A DNA stretch of 64,000 bases, taken from assembly GCF_013266755.1 (NCBI RefSeq), contig NZ_JABRWJ010000002.1, forward strand, positions 248,001-312,000, written 5' to 3'. The notes under the pieces were generated by a model. The model did not search any database, was not told the DNA's origin, and saw nothing but the letters and a program-made list of their open reading frames with translations. This document shows, one piece after another, positions 34,129 through 49,323 of this stretch (within the stretch, counting starts at the first letter, position 1; every line of letters begins with the position of its first letter). Made by a program: the position numbers and the translations under genes. Origin of the DNA: Pseudaquabacterium terrae. GTDB taxonomy: Bacteria; Pseudomonadota; Gammaproteobacteria; Burkholderiales; Burkholderiaceae_C.

Positions 34129-36302
34129 AAAAAGCTTCTGAAAAGCAGGAGAACCGCAACATGCTGATCACGTGGCGCGCCAGGCTTGCCGCCGTGGTGT
34201 GGATGCTGGCCGCACCGCTGGCCGCGATGGCGCAGAACGCGATCCAGTCGATCACCACCTCTCAACAAGCGGGTGCCGAGGTCGTCCGCATCGAGCTCGC
34301 ATCGCCGCTGGCCGCGATACCGAACGGCTTCGCGGTCCAGACCCCACCGCGCATTGCGATCGACCTGCCGGGCGTCGGCAACGCGATCGGCCGCGGCAGC
34401 GTCGAGATCAACCAGGGCAACCTGCGGTCGGTGAACATCGCGCAAGCCGGCGAGCGCACGCGGCTGGTGCTGAACCTGCGCACGCCGTCGAACTATCGCG
34501 CCGAGCTGCAAGGCAAGGCTCTGCTGCTGGTGCTCGAGACCACCGCCTCGCCGGCCATGGCCAGCACGGGCGAGACCGTGCAATTCGCGGCGCCGCAGAA
34601 CCGGGAGCAGCTCGCGCTGCGCGACATCGACTTCCGGCGCGGCCCCGATGGTGCAGGCCGCGTCGTGGTCTCGCTCGCCAACACGCAGGTCGGGGTCGAC
34701 ATCAAGCAGCAGGGGCAGAGCCTGGTGGTCGAGTTCCTGCGGTCGACCCTGCCGGAGAACCTGCGGCGTCGGCTCGACGTGTCCGACTTCGGCACGCCGG
34801 TGCAGAGCATCGCCACCTTCCAGAGCGGCGAGCGCGTGCGCATGGTCGTCGAGCCGCGCGGTTCGTGGGAGCACAGCGCCTACCAGAGCGACAACCAGTT
34901 CGTGCTCGAGGTGCGGCCGATGAAGGTCGACCCGAACAAGCTGACGCAGGGGCCGGGCTACAGCGGCGAGAAACTGTCGCTGAACTTCCAGAACATCGAA
35001 GTGCGCGCGCTGCTGCAGGTGATCGCGGACTTCACGAACTTCAACGTCGTGACCAGCGACACCGTGACCGGCAATGTCACCTTGCGGCTGAAGGACGTGC
35101 CGTGGGACCAGGCGCTCGACATCATCATGCAGAGCAAGGGCCTGGGCGTGCGCAAGAGCGGCAACGTGCTGTGGATCGCACCGAAGGACGAGCTGGCCGC
35201 CAAGGAGCAGGTCGACCTCGAGGCGAAGAAGAAGATCGCCGAGCTCGAGCCGCTGCGCACGCAATCGTTCCAGCTCAACTACACGAAGGCCGAGGAAGTC
35301 GCCAAGGGCCTGACGGGTCAGACGCAGGGTGGTGGGTCGGGCGGCGGCGCAACGGCCAGCCGGATCCTGACGCAGCGCGGCAGCGTGATCTGGGAAACGC
35401 GCACGAACCAGCTCTTCGTCAGCGACATCCCGTCCAAGCTCGAGGAGATCCAGGCGCTGATTGCCAAGATCGACATCCCCGTGCGCCAGGTGCTGATCGA
35501 GGCCCGCATCGTCGAGGCGGAGGACACCTTCGGCCGGACACTGGGCGTCAAGCTCGGTGCCGTCGACCTGCGCGGCCTGGCCGGGGGCATTCCCGGCTAC
35601 AAGGTCGGTGGCGGCAACTACGTGCAGATCGGCGGCAACTACGTCAGCGCGAGCAAGCAGCTCGGCCTGATGGAAGAGAAGATCGACGTGGTCGAGACGC
35701 AGATGGTCAACCTGCCGGCCAACGCCGGCGCGCTCGGCACCTCCGCCGCGGCGACGATTGCGCTGTCGCTGTTCAGCCCGTCGGCGAACCGGCTGCTGAA
35801 TCTGGAGCTGTCGGCGCTCGAGGCCGACGGCAAGGGCAAGATCGTCTCCAGCCCGCGCGTCATCACGTCCGATCAAACCAAGGCGGTGATCGAGCAGGGC
35901 GAAGAGATCCCGTACCAGGTCGCGACCTCCAGCGGCGCCACGTCGATCCAGTTCAAGAAGGCCAGCCTGAAGCTGGAGGTCACGCCTCAGATAACGCCCG
36001 AAGGCAGCGTGATCATGAACCTCGACGTGGCCAAGGACAGCCGCGGCGAATTGACGACCGCGGGTCCGGCGATCAATACCAAGCACGCTCAGACGCAGGT
36101 GCTGGTCGAGAACGGCGGCACCGTCGTGATCGGCGGCATCTTCACGCAGAACGACCGAACCGACGTCAGCAAGGTGCCGTTCCTCGGCGATGTGCCGATC
36201 CTCGGACACCTGTTCCGCAACACCACCCGCATTTCCGACAAGACCGAGCTGCTGATCTTCATCACGCCCAAAATCGTGACGGAACGGCCCAGCACACGCT
36301 AG
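34125..36302 (+). CDS. pilQ: Type IV pilus secretin PilQ
   Basis: 725 residues from ATG 34125 (the Met at 34161 would give a more standard signal peptide ending in AAMAQ). Two AMIN peptidoglycan-binding domains (about residues 35-130 and 155-260), STN/N0 (LSLNFQNIEVRALLQVIADF), N1 domain (FQLNYTKAEEVAKGL), and the secretin core ending VPFLGDVPILGHLFRN and LLIFITPKIV. It forms the outer-membrane pore for pili. The AMIN domains and pil context separate it from the GspD in this window. Confidence 0.96.
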   Translation: MKKASEKQENRNMLITWRARLAAVVWMLAAPLAAMAQNAIQSITTSQQAGAEVVRIELASPLAAIPNGFAVQTPPRIAIDLPGVGNAIGRGSVEINQGNLRSVNIAQAGERTRLVLNLRTPSNYRAELQGKALLLVLETTASPAMASTGETVQFAAPQNREQLALRDIDFRRGPDGAGRVVVSLANTQVGVDIKQQGQSLVVEFLRSTLPENLRRRLDVSDFGTPVQSIATFQSGERVRMVVEPRGSWEHSAYQSDNQFVLEVRPMKVDPNKLTQGPGYSGEKLSLNFQNIEVRALLQVIADFTNFNVVTSDTVTGNVTLRLKDVPWDQALDIIMQSKGLGVRKSGNVLWIAPKDELAAKEQVDLEAKKKIAELEPLRTQSFQLNYTKAEEVAKGLTGQTQGGGSGGGATASRILTQRGSVIWETRTNQLFVSDIPSKLEEIQALIAKIDIPVRQVLIEARIVEAEDTFGRTLGVKLGAVDLRGLAGGIPGYKVGGGNYVQIGGNYVSASKQLGLMEEKIDVVETQMVNLPANAGALGTSAAATIALSLFSPSANRLLNLELSALEADGKGKIVSSPRVITSDQTKAVIEQGEEIPYQVATSSGATSIQFKKASLKLEVTPQITPEGSVIMNLDVAKDSRGELTTAGPAINTKHAQTQVLVENGGTVVIGGIFTQNDRTDVSKVPFLGDVPILGHLFRNTTRISDKTELLIFITPKIVTERPSTR

Positions 36303-36314
36303 AGGTTTCTATCC

Positions 36315-38348
36315 ATGATGAATGCACATGCAGGCAAAGGCCTGATGCTTTGGCGAGCCTGGATCGCCGCGATGATGGCGCTGCTGCTCGCCGCGTGTGG
36401 CGGTGGCGGTAGCGGTGGCACGCCGTTCATCGGGACGCCGGGCAACCCGACGGTCGCCAATCTGGTCCTGGTGCTGTCGTCGTCGACCATCGCCAACAGC
36501 GGAACGGCCACGGTCAATGCGACGGTGACGGCGGTCGATGCGAACAACAATGCCGTTGCCAACGTGCCGGTGACGATCAGCGCGAACAACAACGCGACGG
36601 TCACCGTCCCCGACACGAAGACCGGTGCCGACGGCAAGCTGGTTGCCGAGATCGGCATCGGATCCGACCGTTCGCCGCGCACGATCACCATCACCGCGCA
36701 AAGCGGCTCGCTGACGAAGACGGCGACGCTGCAAGTCGTCGAAAGTGCCAGCGGCGCGGCCGACCTGACCCTGGCGCTGTCGTCGTCGCTGCTGAACAAT
36801 TCCGGCACGCAGAGCGTCAAGGCGACGGTGGTGGCGGTGGACGGCAACCGCAACACCATCGCCGGCATCCCGGTGACGCTGGCGGTGAACAACGGGGCGA
36901 CGATCAAGGTCGCATCGGCCGTGACCGATGCGGACGGCAAGATCACCGGCGACATCAGCATCGGCGAGGACAAGGGCAATCGCACGGTGACCGTGACCGC
37001 GACCAGCGGGACGCTGTCGCGTACCGCGACGGTGCAGGTCACCGGTGCCGAGCTCAAGAGCACCTTGCTGCCGGCCGCCATCAGCGTCGGCGAGCCGGGC
37101 AAGGTGCAGTTCCGCCTGCTCGACGTCAGCGGCAATCCGATCACGCAGCGGCCGGTCACGGTGACCGGACCGGGTGGCGTGCAGACGACCGGAACCACCA
37201 ACGCCAATGGCGACTTCGAGTACACCTACACGGCACCGGCGGTGGCCGGCGAACTGGTGATTCGCGCATCTGCCGCTGGGGTCGAGAACGTTTCCACCGT
37301 TCAGGTCCAGTCCGGGTCGGTCGTCATTCCGGGGGTCACGACACTGGTGCAATCGGCGTCGGTATCGGCGAGCCCCAGCGTGGTGCCGGTGAACACGCCG
37401 ACGACCAACAACCAGTCGACGGTGCGGGCGCTCTTCCTTGCCGCCAACAACGCGCCGGTGAAGAACATCCGCGTTCGCTTCGACCTCGACGGCGACAAGC
37501 AGTCGATCGGCGGCACGTTCACGTCCGGGGCGACGACGGTCTATTCCGATGCCAATGGCGTGGCGACCACGTCCTACGTGCCGGGGTCGCGGCTGAGCCC
37601 GACCGACGGCGTCACGATCCGGGCGTGCTGGGACTACAACGACTTCGCTGCGGCAGATTGCCCGCGGCAGGCCAAGACGACGCTGACGGTGATCTCGCAG
37701 GCCTTGTCGGTGACGATCGGCACCAACAACCTGATCCTCGAAGACGCCACGGAGCTGAAGTACGTCAAGCGCTACGTCGTCCAGGTCGTCGATTCGTCGG
37801 GCCTGGCGGCCGCGGACGTGCAGGTCAGTGCCACGGTCGACCTGCTCCAGTACTACAAGGGTTTCTGGATCATTGCGGGAGACCACTGGGAACAGCAGAC
37901 CAAGGCGACGTGCGACAACGAGGATTTGAATCGCAACGGCGTGGCCGAAGTCTTCAGCAATGGCGTGGTCGAGGACGTCAACAACAGCTTCAACCTCACC
38001 AACGGCCGGCCGGCCTTGGAACCCCGCAAGGCCGATGTCGCCGTGTCGTTCGAAGGCGGCAATCGAACCAACACCAGTGGTTCGGTGGTCTTGCGCCTCG
38101 AGTACCCGAAGGACGTCGGTTCGTGGGTCAAGTTCAACCTCGTCATCGGCGCCGCGGGTGTCGCCGGAACGGAAGGTCGTGCGAATTTCGTCGCTGTGCT
38201 GCCCGTTCCGGCAGACGAGGTGAATGACATCAACGCCTCGCCGTCGTTCGTCACCAGCCCGTACGGCACCCAGGCCAGCACCACGAAGCCGTCGCGCGAG
38301 CCGGGCAATCCTGCGCCGCCTGCCATGCTTTGCGAGAACCCGAACTGA
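36315..38348 (+). CDS. Lipoprotein with tandem bacterial Ig-like (Big_1 type) domains, in the pil locus
   Basis: 677 residues, 12 bp after pilQ. Lipoprotein signal with lipobox LLAAC followed by a Gly-rich spacer. At least three beta-sandwich repeats follow (about residues 45-140, 145-240, 245-335), each with the invasin-like pattern GTATVNATVTAVDANNNAV ... DGK ... ITITAQSG. A fourth related segment (about 350-470) leads into a C-terminal region with an Asp/Asn-rich stretch NEDLNRNGVAE that could bind calcium. Low lysine and high Thr/Val/Asn are typical of extracellular adhesive proteins. Placement between pilQ and aroK, with no promoter in the gap, suggests co-expression with the pilus machine. 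Function is unknown; a surface adhesin or pilus-associated factor is a guess. Confidence 0.8.
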   Translation: MMNAHAGKGLMLWRAWIAAMMALLLAACGGGGSGGTPFIGTPGNPTVANLVLVLSSSTIANSGTATVNATVTAVDANNNAVANVPVTISANNNATVTVPDTKTGADGKLVAEIGIGSDRSPRTITITAQSGSLTKTATLQVVESASGAADLTLALSSSLLNNSGTQSVKATVVAVDGNRNTIAGIPVTLAVNNGATIKVASAVTDADGKITGDISIGEDKGNRTVTVTATSGTLSRTATVQVTGAELKSTLLPAAISVGEPGKVQFRLLDVSGNPITQRPVTVTGPGGVQTTGTTNANGDFEYTYTAPAVAGELVIRASAAGVENVSTVQVQSGSVVIPGVTTLVQSASVSASPSVVPVNTPTTNNQSTVRALFLAANNAPVKNIRVRFDLDGDKQSIGGTFTSGATTVYSDANGVATTSYVPGSRLSPTDGVTIRACWDYNDFAAADCPRQAKTTLTVISQALSVTIGTNNLILEDATELKYVKRYVVQVVDSSGLAAADVQVSATVDLLQYYKGFWIIAGDHWEQQTKATCDNEDLNRNGVAEVFSNGVVEDVNNSFNLTNGRPALEPRKADVAVSFEGGNRTNTSGSVVLRLEYPKDVGSWVKFNLVIGAAGVAGTEGRANFVAVLPVPADEVNDINASPSFVTSPYGTQASTTKPSREPGNPAPPAMLCENPN

Positions 38349-38355
38349 TCGTCTA

Positions 38356-38922
38356 GTGTCCATTTCGCTGGTCGGCATGCCCGGCTGTGGCAAGTCCACG
38401 GTCGGCAAGCAGCTGGCGCGTCAGCTGAGCCGGCCGTTTGTCGACAGCGACCACGAGATCGAGCATCGCATCGGCATGCCGGTCAGGGCGTACTTCGAGC
38501 ACCACGGCGAAGCCGCGTTCCGCGACCTCGAGCAGTCGGTCATCGGCGAGCTGTGCGGTCGCGGCGAGCTGGTGCTGGCGACCGGCGGCGGCGCCGTGCT
38601 GCGTGAAGCCAATCGTCGCGCGCTGGCGGCCGCCGGCGCGGTCGTCTACCTGCGCTCGACGCCCGAGGAGCTGTTCCGCCGCCTTCGCCACGACACGCAG
38701 CGGCCGCTGCTGCAGGTGGCGGACCCGCTGCGCAAGCTGCGCGAGCTGTATCGCGAGCGTGATCCGCTCTACCGTGCCGCCGCGCAGTACGTCATCGAGA
38801 CCGGCCGGCCGACGGTGCCGACGCTCGTCAACATGATCCTGATGCAGCTCGAGCTCGCCGGCCTGATCGATCCGGCGCAGGTGCCGGCAACGGTCGGGCG
38901 CATCCTGCCGCCGCAGCGCTAG
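38356..38922 (+). CDS. aroK: Shikimate kinase
   Basis: 188 residues from a GTG at 38356, 7 bp after the previous stop. P-loop GMPGCGKSTVGKQLA, shikimate-binding DSDHEIEHR, and the LATGGGAVLRE motif are intact; the lid region is RDPLYRAAA. It phosphorylates shikimate in aromatic amino acid synthesis. The C-terminal extension after residue 165 is short and ordinary. aroK directly after the pilQ region is standard for beta- and gammaproteobacteria. Confidence 0.96.
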   Translation: MSISLVGMPGCGKSTVGKQLARQLSRPFVDSDHEIEHRIGMPVRAYFEHHGEAAFRDLEQSVIGELCGRGELVLATGGGAVLREANRRALAAAGAVVYLRSTPEELFRRLRHDTQRPLLQVADPLRKLRELYRERDPLYRAAAQYVIETGRPTVPTLVNMILMQLELAGLIDPAQVPATVGRILPPQR

Positions 38923-38991
38923 CATCCGAAGTGAGCGGTCGCGGGGCGACGCCAGCGACCGCAGGCGGACTGCGCCCCTACACTAGCGGGC

Positions 38992-40098
38992 ATGACGTCC
39001 GACCGCCTGGCACCGCAGCGCGTGCCGATCGCCCTCGGTGACCGCAGCTACGAGATCCTGATCGGCAGCGGCCTGCTGTCGCTCGACGGGGCCTGGGCCG
39101 GCCTGCCTGCTTCAGCCGACGCGCTGATCGTCACCAACACGACCGTCGCGCCCTTGTACGGCGCCGCATTGGCCGAGCGCCTGCAGGCGCGCCACCGCCG
39201 CGTGCTCACCGTCGCGCTGCCCGACGGCGAGGTGCACAAGGACTGGACGACGCTGAACCGCATCTTCGACGCGCTGCTCGAAGCCGGTTGCGACCGCAAG
39301 ACGGTGCTCTATGCGCTGGGCGGCGGCGTCGTCGGCGACATGACCGGTTTTGCGGCCGCCTGCTACATGCGCGGCGTGCCTTTCGTGCAGCTGCCGACGA
39401 CGCTGCTGGCGCAGGTCGATTCGTCGGTCGGCGGCAAGACGGCGATCAACCACCCGCTGGGCAAGAACATGATCGGCGCGTTCTACCAGCCGGCGCGCGT
39501 GCTCTGCGATCTGGACCTGCTGTCGACACTGCCCAGGCGCGAGCTCTCCGCCGGCCTCGCCGAGATCATCAAGTACGGTCCGATCGCCGACCCGGCATTC
39601 CTCGATTGGCTGGAAGCGTCGCTCGACGATCTGCTCGCGCTGGACGTCGCCGCGCTGAGCCATGCCGTGCGGCGTTCATGCGAGATCAAGGCCTGGGTCG
39701 TCGGGCAGGACGAGCGCGAAGCGGGCCTGCGCGCGATCCTGAACTTCGGTCACACCTTCGGCCATGCGATCGAGGCCGGCCTCGGCTACGGCGCGTGGCT
39801 GCACGGCGAGGCGGTGGGCTGCGGCATGGTGCTGGCGGCGGAGCTGTCGGCCCGGCTTGGCCTGATCGATCGCGCGCTGGTAGATCGGCTGCGTGCGTTG
39901 ATCGCGCGTGCCGGCCTGCCGGTGCAGGCGCCGCGGCTCGGCATTCACCGCTGGCTCGAGCTGATGCGGGTCGACAAGAAGGCCGAGGGCGGCGAGATCC
40001 GCTTCGTATTGCTCGATGGTCTCGGGCGCGCCACGATGCGTCCGGCCCCCGATGCGCTGGTGGCCGAAGCGATCGAGGCACACACCGCGCCGAGCTGA
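38992..40098 (+). CDS. aroB: 3-dehydroquinate synthase
   Basis: 368 residues. NAD-binding [13 protein letters not shown] and metal ligands in the family positions (Glu of LAEIIKYG, His of [12 protein letters not shown] and [11 protein letters not shown]). It makes 3-dehydroquinate in the shikimate pathway. The ATG is preceded by TACACT at 38979-38984, ending 7 nt upstream, so a leaderless transcript is possible in addition to read-through from aroK. Confidence 0.97.
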   Translation: MTSDRLAPQRVPIALGDRSYEILIGSGLLSLDGAWAGLPASADALIVTNTTVAPLYGAALAERLQARHRRVLTVALPDGEVHKDWTTLNRIFDALLEAGCDRKTVLYALGGGVVGDMTGFAAACYMRGVPFVQLPTTLLAQVDSSVGGKTAINHPLGKNMIGAFYQPARVLCDLDLLSTLPRRELSAGLAEIIKYGPIADPAFLDWLEASLDDLLALDVAALSHAVRRSCEIKAWVVGQDEREAGLRAILNFGHTFGHAIEAGLGYGAWLHGEAVGCGMVLAAELSARLGLIDRALVDRLRALIARAGLPVQAPRLGIHRWLELMRVDKKAEGGEIRFVLLDGLGRATMRPAPDALVAEAIEAHTAPS

Positions 40099-40106
40099 AG
40101 CCCGCG

Positions 40107-41261
40107 ATGGACCTGGCACGCCACGCCAGCCACCCGGCCGATTCCCGCGGCCGCCGCCATGCGGAGCCGCCGGCGCGCCTGCGCGACGACTACCAGCGCG
40201 ACCGCGACCGCATCGTGCACAGCACGGCCTTCCGCCGGCTGGTCTACAAGACGCAGGTCTTCGTCAACCACGAGGGTGATCTCTTTCGCACCCGCTTGAC
40301 GCATTCGATCGAGGTCGCGCAGCTCGGCCGGTCGATCGCGCGCGGCCTGCGGCTGAACGAGGACCTCGTCGAAGCGATTGCGCTGGCCCATGACCTCGGG
40401 CACACGCCGTTCGGCCACGCGGGCCAGGACGCCTTGCACGATTGCATGCGCGAGCACGGCGGCTTCGAGCACAACCTGCAGAGCCTGCGCGTCGTCGATC
40501 TGCTCGAACAGCGTTACCCGGCGTTCGATGGCCTGAACCTGAGCTTCGAAAGCCGCGAAGGCATCCTGAAGCACTGCTCGCGCCGTGACGCCGAGCGGTT
40601 GGAGGCTGCCGAGCCCCACGGCGTGGCGCGGCGCTTCGTCGACGGCACGCAGCCCAGCCTCGAAGCGCAGCTGACGAATCTCGCCGACGAGATCGCCTAC
40701 AACGCGCACGACGTCGACGACGGCGTGCGCTCGGGTCTGCTGCAGGCGGATCAGCTCGAAGCCGTGCCCCTGCTGCAGCGCCATCGCGCGGCGGCCGTGC
40801 AGGTCCATCCGATGCTCGGTGGGCGGCGGCTGCTGTTCGAGATCATCCGCCGCATGCTCTCAGAGCAGGTGCACGACGTGATCGACACCAGCGCCGATCG
40901 GCTCGAACGAGATGCGCCGATCGATGCCTGGGCCGCGCGCACGATGGGCCCGTTGATCCGCTTCAGTGCGCCGCTGCGCGACGAGATCACCGAGCTCAAG
41001 CGTTTCCTGATGCGCGAGCTCTACCGCCACCCGCAGGTGATGGCGACCACCGACGCAGCCCGCAGCGTCGTGCGCGAGCTGTTCGCGGCCTACGTCGACC
41101 GACCGGCCGAGATGCCGGAGGACTTCGCGCGGCGCGATGACCCGCTGCGTGCGGTCGCCGACTACATCGCCGGCATGACCGACCGCTTTGCCGCCCGCGA
41201 GCATCGCCGGCTGACCGGGCGCGATGCCTTCGCCGGCGGGATGAACGACGCCGGCCGGTGA
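40107..41261 (+). CDS. dgt: Deoxyguanosinetriphosphate triphosphohydrolase-like protein (HD domain)
   Basis: 384 residues starting MDLARHASHPADSRGR at 40107, 8 bp after aroB. The HD metal site is complete: RTRLTHSIEVAQ, AHDLGHTPFGHAGQ and LADEIAYNAHDVDDG. The family hydrolyses dNTPs to nucleoside and triphosphate. Its length fits the short Dgt type 2 group. The gene order aroB-dgt-gltB is a known Burkholderiales pattern. Confidence 0.94.
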   Translation: MDLARHASHPADSRGRRHAEPPARLRDDYQRDRDRIVHSTAFRRLVYKTQVFVNHEGDLFRTRLTHSIEVAQLGRSIARGLRLNEDLVEAIALAHDLGHTPFGHAGQDALHDCMREHGGFEHNLQSLRVVDLLEQRYPAFDGLNLSFESREGILKHCSRRDAERLEAAEPHGVARRFVDGTQPSLEAQLTNLADEIAYNAHDVDDGVRSGLLQADQLEAVPLLQRHRAAAVQVHPMLGGRRLLFEIIRRMLSEQVHDVIDTSADRLERDAPIDAWAARTMGPLIRFSAPLRDEITELKRFLMRELYRHPQVMATTDAARSVVRELFAAYVDRPAEMPEDFARRDDPLRAVADYIAGMTDRFAAREHRRLTGRDAFAGGMNDAGR

Positions 41262-41286
41262 GCAGCGTGGCAGGAGCGGACTCGGC

Positions 41287-41979
41287 ATGGCGCGCCTGAC
41301 GCGGCTGGCGCTCGCAGGCCATGCTCATCTGATCGCGCTGCAGGCGTTGGTCGGCCTGCGGCTGTTCGTCGACGATGCGGACCGCGAAGCCTTCCTCCGC
41401 GTGCTGCGTGAGGCGGGCCAGCAACACCACGTCGCGCTGCATGGCTACACGCTGCTCGACGACCAGGTCTACCTGCTCGCAACGCCGCGCGTGGCCGAGG
41501 GCCTGAGCCTGCTCGTGCAGAGCCTCGGCCGGCGCTACGTGGCGACCTACAACCGCCGTCGTGTCCGGCGCGGCGGCCTGTGGGATGGGCGCTACCGGGC
41601 GACCATCCTGCAACCCGGCGCCGCCGTGCTCGACGCGCTGGTGCTGATCGACTCGCAGGCCTTGCGCGCCGGGCTGGTTACCGCGCCCGCCGAGGCGGTC
41701 TGGTCGAGCGCGCGGCACCACCTCGGCCTGCTGCGCGACCCGTTGCTCGCGACCTGCGACGAATACTGGCGGCTCGGCAACACCCCGTTCGAGCGTGAAG
41801 AGGCGTACCGACAGCGCATGCTGGATGGCTTGGGGAGCCGGCGCGTCGAGCAGCTGACCGCGGCAGTCCACAAGGGGTGGGCGGTCGGCGATGACGCGTT
41901 TCTCGCGCACCTGGCCGAGCAGACCGGCCGACCCGTGCAGCCGCGACCGCGCGGGCGCCCGCCGAAGCCGCTGTCGTAA
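41287..41979 (+). CDS. REP-associated tyrosine transposase (RAYT) relative with degenerate HUH motif
   Basis: 230 residues. The Y1-transposase framework is recognisable: ARLTRLALAGHAHLIAL, FLRVLREAGQQHHVALHGY, YVATYNRRRVRRGGLWDGRY and WSSARHHLG. In active members the motif reads M-D-N-H-V-H-L-L; here it is LDDQVYLL, so both metal-binding histidines are lost, while a Tyr in the following helix (YVATYNRR) is kept. It ends in a basic tail RPRGRPPKP. Two REP-like palindromes follow at 41989-42056. No terminal repeats of an insertion sequence flank it. It is probably domesticated or decaying; the intact 230-codon frame argues against simple decay. Confidence 0.8.
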   Translation: MARLTRLALAGHAHLIALQALVGLRLFVDDADREAFLRVLREAGQQHHVALHGYTLLDDQVYLLATPRVAEGLSLLVQSLGRRYVATYNRRRVRRGGLWDGRYRATILQPGAAVLDALVLIDSQALRAGLVTAPAEAVWSSARHHLGLLRDPLLATCDEYWRLGNTPFEREEAYRQRMLDGLGSRRVEQLTAAVHKGWAVGDDAFLAHLAEQTGRPVQPRPRGRPPKPLS

Positions 41980-41988
41980 GTCTTCCTG

Positions 41989-42007
41989 AAATGGTATGTC
42001 CCCATTT
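41989..42007. repeat. REP-like palindrome (AAATGG...CCATTT)
   Basis: AAATGG (41989-41994) and CCATTT (42002-42007) flank TATGTCC. Read on the minus strand it is AAATGGGGACATACCATTT, a form I recall as common next to RAYT genes in proteobacteria. It begins 10 bp after the transposase-relative stop codon. Confidence 0.6.
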
Positions 42008-42032
42008 ATGATGAGAGTGTCGCTGATGCGCA

Positions 42033-42056
42033 TTTAAAGGGGTCAGACCCCTTAAA
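42033..42056. repeat. REP-like palindrome (AAGGGGTCAGACCCCTT)
   Basis: TTTAAAGGGGTC and GACCCCTTAAA form inverted arms around a central A, with one bulged A. This GGGGTCAGACCCC element is typical of REP sequences linked to RAYTs. It lies 68-91 bp before the gltB GTG, so it is in or just upstream of the gltB promoter region. Confidence 0.7.
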
Positions 42057-42123
42057 TTCTGCTTGAGCCGTTTGCTGCGCTGCAGTAACCTCCGCCGCAA
42101 TGAATCAGCCGAAGGAGCGCGCC

Positions 42124-46881
<4,758 letters not shown>

Positions 46882-46917
46882 GCGTCAGCACCGGATACGA
46901 ATCAAGGAATCACAGCG

Positions 46918-48396
<1,479 letters not shown>

Positions 48397-48507
48397 CATC
48401 GACGACACTTCTTTGCAACACCGGATCGGGGCAACTCCGTACGGGAAAACGCGGCGTGCGACAATCTTTTCACACGACAAGGGCCGGCAGGCCCGCCCGC
48501 CGGACCC

Positions 48508-49323
48508 TTGAGCCCCGACCCCCTGATCGAGATCGACCGAGTCAGCTTCGGCTATGACCCGAGCCGCAGCATTCTGAAGGACGTGAGCCTGCGCTTTCCG
48601 CGCGGCAAGGTCACGGCGATCCTGGGTGGCTCGGGCTGCGGCAAGACGACGCTGCTGCGCCTGATCGGCGGCGTGCATGGGGCGAGCAGCGGTCGCGTGG
48701 TCTTCGACGGCGAGGTGATCAACGCCCGCGATCGTCGGCAGCTCTACCGCTTGCGCCGGCGCATGGGCATGCTGTTCCAGTTCGGCGCGTTGTTCACCGA
48801 CCTGACGGTGTACGAGAACGTCGCTTTCCCGCTGCGTGAACAGACCGACCTGCCCGAGGCGCTGATCCGCGACATCGTGCTGATGAAGCTCAACGCCGTC
48901 GGCCTGCGCGGGGCGGCGCCGCTGCGCATCGCCGAGGTGTCGGGCGGCATGGCGCGGCGCGTGGCGCTGGCGCGTGCGATCGCGCTCGACCCCGAGCTGA
49001 TCATGTACGACGAGCCCTTCGCCGGCCTCGACCTGATCTCGATGGGCGTCGCCGCGACGCTGATCCGCACCCTCAACGACATCACCGGCGCGACCTCGCT
49101 GGTGGTCTCGCACGACGTGCCCGAATGCATGGCGATCAGCGACTTCGTCGTGCTGATGGCCGCGCCGGGCCGCATCGTCGCGAAGGGCACGCCGCAGGAG
49201 CTGATGGACTCCACCGATCCGGAAGTGCGGCAGTTCGTGCGCGGCGAGCCCGACGGGCCGGTCAAGTTCCACTATCCGGCGCCGGAGCTGGCCCAGGACT
49301 TCGGCCTGGAGCGCGCGGCATGA
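48508..49323 (+). CDS. mlaF: Mla phospholipid transport ATPase MlaF
   Basis: 271 residues from a TTG start at 48508 (MSPDPLIEIDRVSFGY); no better start or clear Shine-Dalgarno is seen, so the start is tentative. Walker A LGGSGCGKTTLL, signature EVSGGMARRVALARAI and Walker B LIMYDEPFAGLD are typical of MlaF/TtgB. It drives phospholipid movement between outer and inner membranes together with MlaE, D and B. The 4-bp ATGA overlap with mlaE shows coupling. The 111-bp gap after gltD could hold a promoter (GACAAT near 48459). Confidence 0.94.
   Translation: MSPDPLIEIDRVSFGYDPSRSILKDVSLRFPRGKVTAILGGSGCGKTTLLRLIGGVHGASSGRVVFDGEVINARDRRQLYRLRRRMGMLFQFGALFTDLTVYENVAFPLREQTDLPEALIRDIVLMKLNAVGLRGAAPLRIAEVSGGMARRVALARAIALDPELIMYDEPFAGLDLISMGVAATLIRTLNDITGATSLVVSHDVPECMAISDFVVLMAAPGRIVAKGTPQELMDSTDPEVRQFVRGEPDGPVKFHYPAPELAQDFGLERAA

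Noticed and set aside
34008-36209. Open frame of 733 codons antisense to pilQ
   Set aside because: Same cause: codon bias of pilQ leaves few stops on the opposite strand. No domain or ribosome binding site.
36309-38408. Open frame antisense to the Ig-repeat lipoprotein gene
   Set aside because: Composition is Arg/His/Asp-rich without motifs, while the plus strand has a clear lipoprotein signal and repeats.
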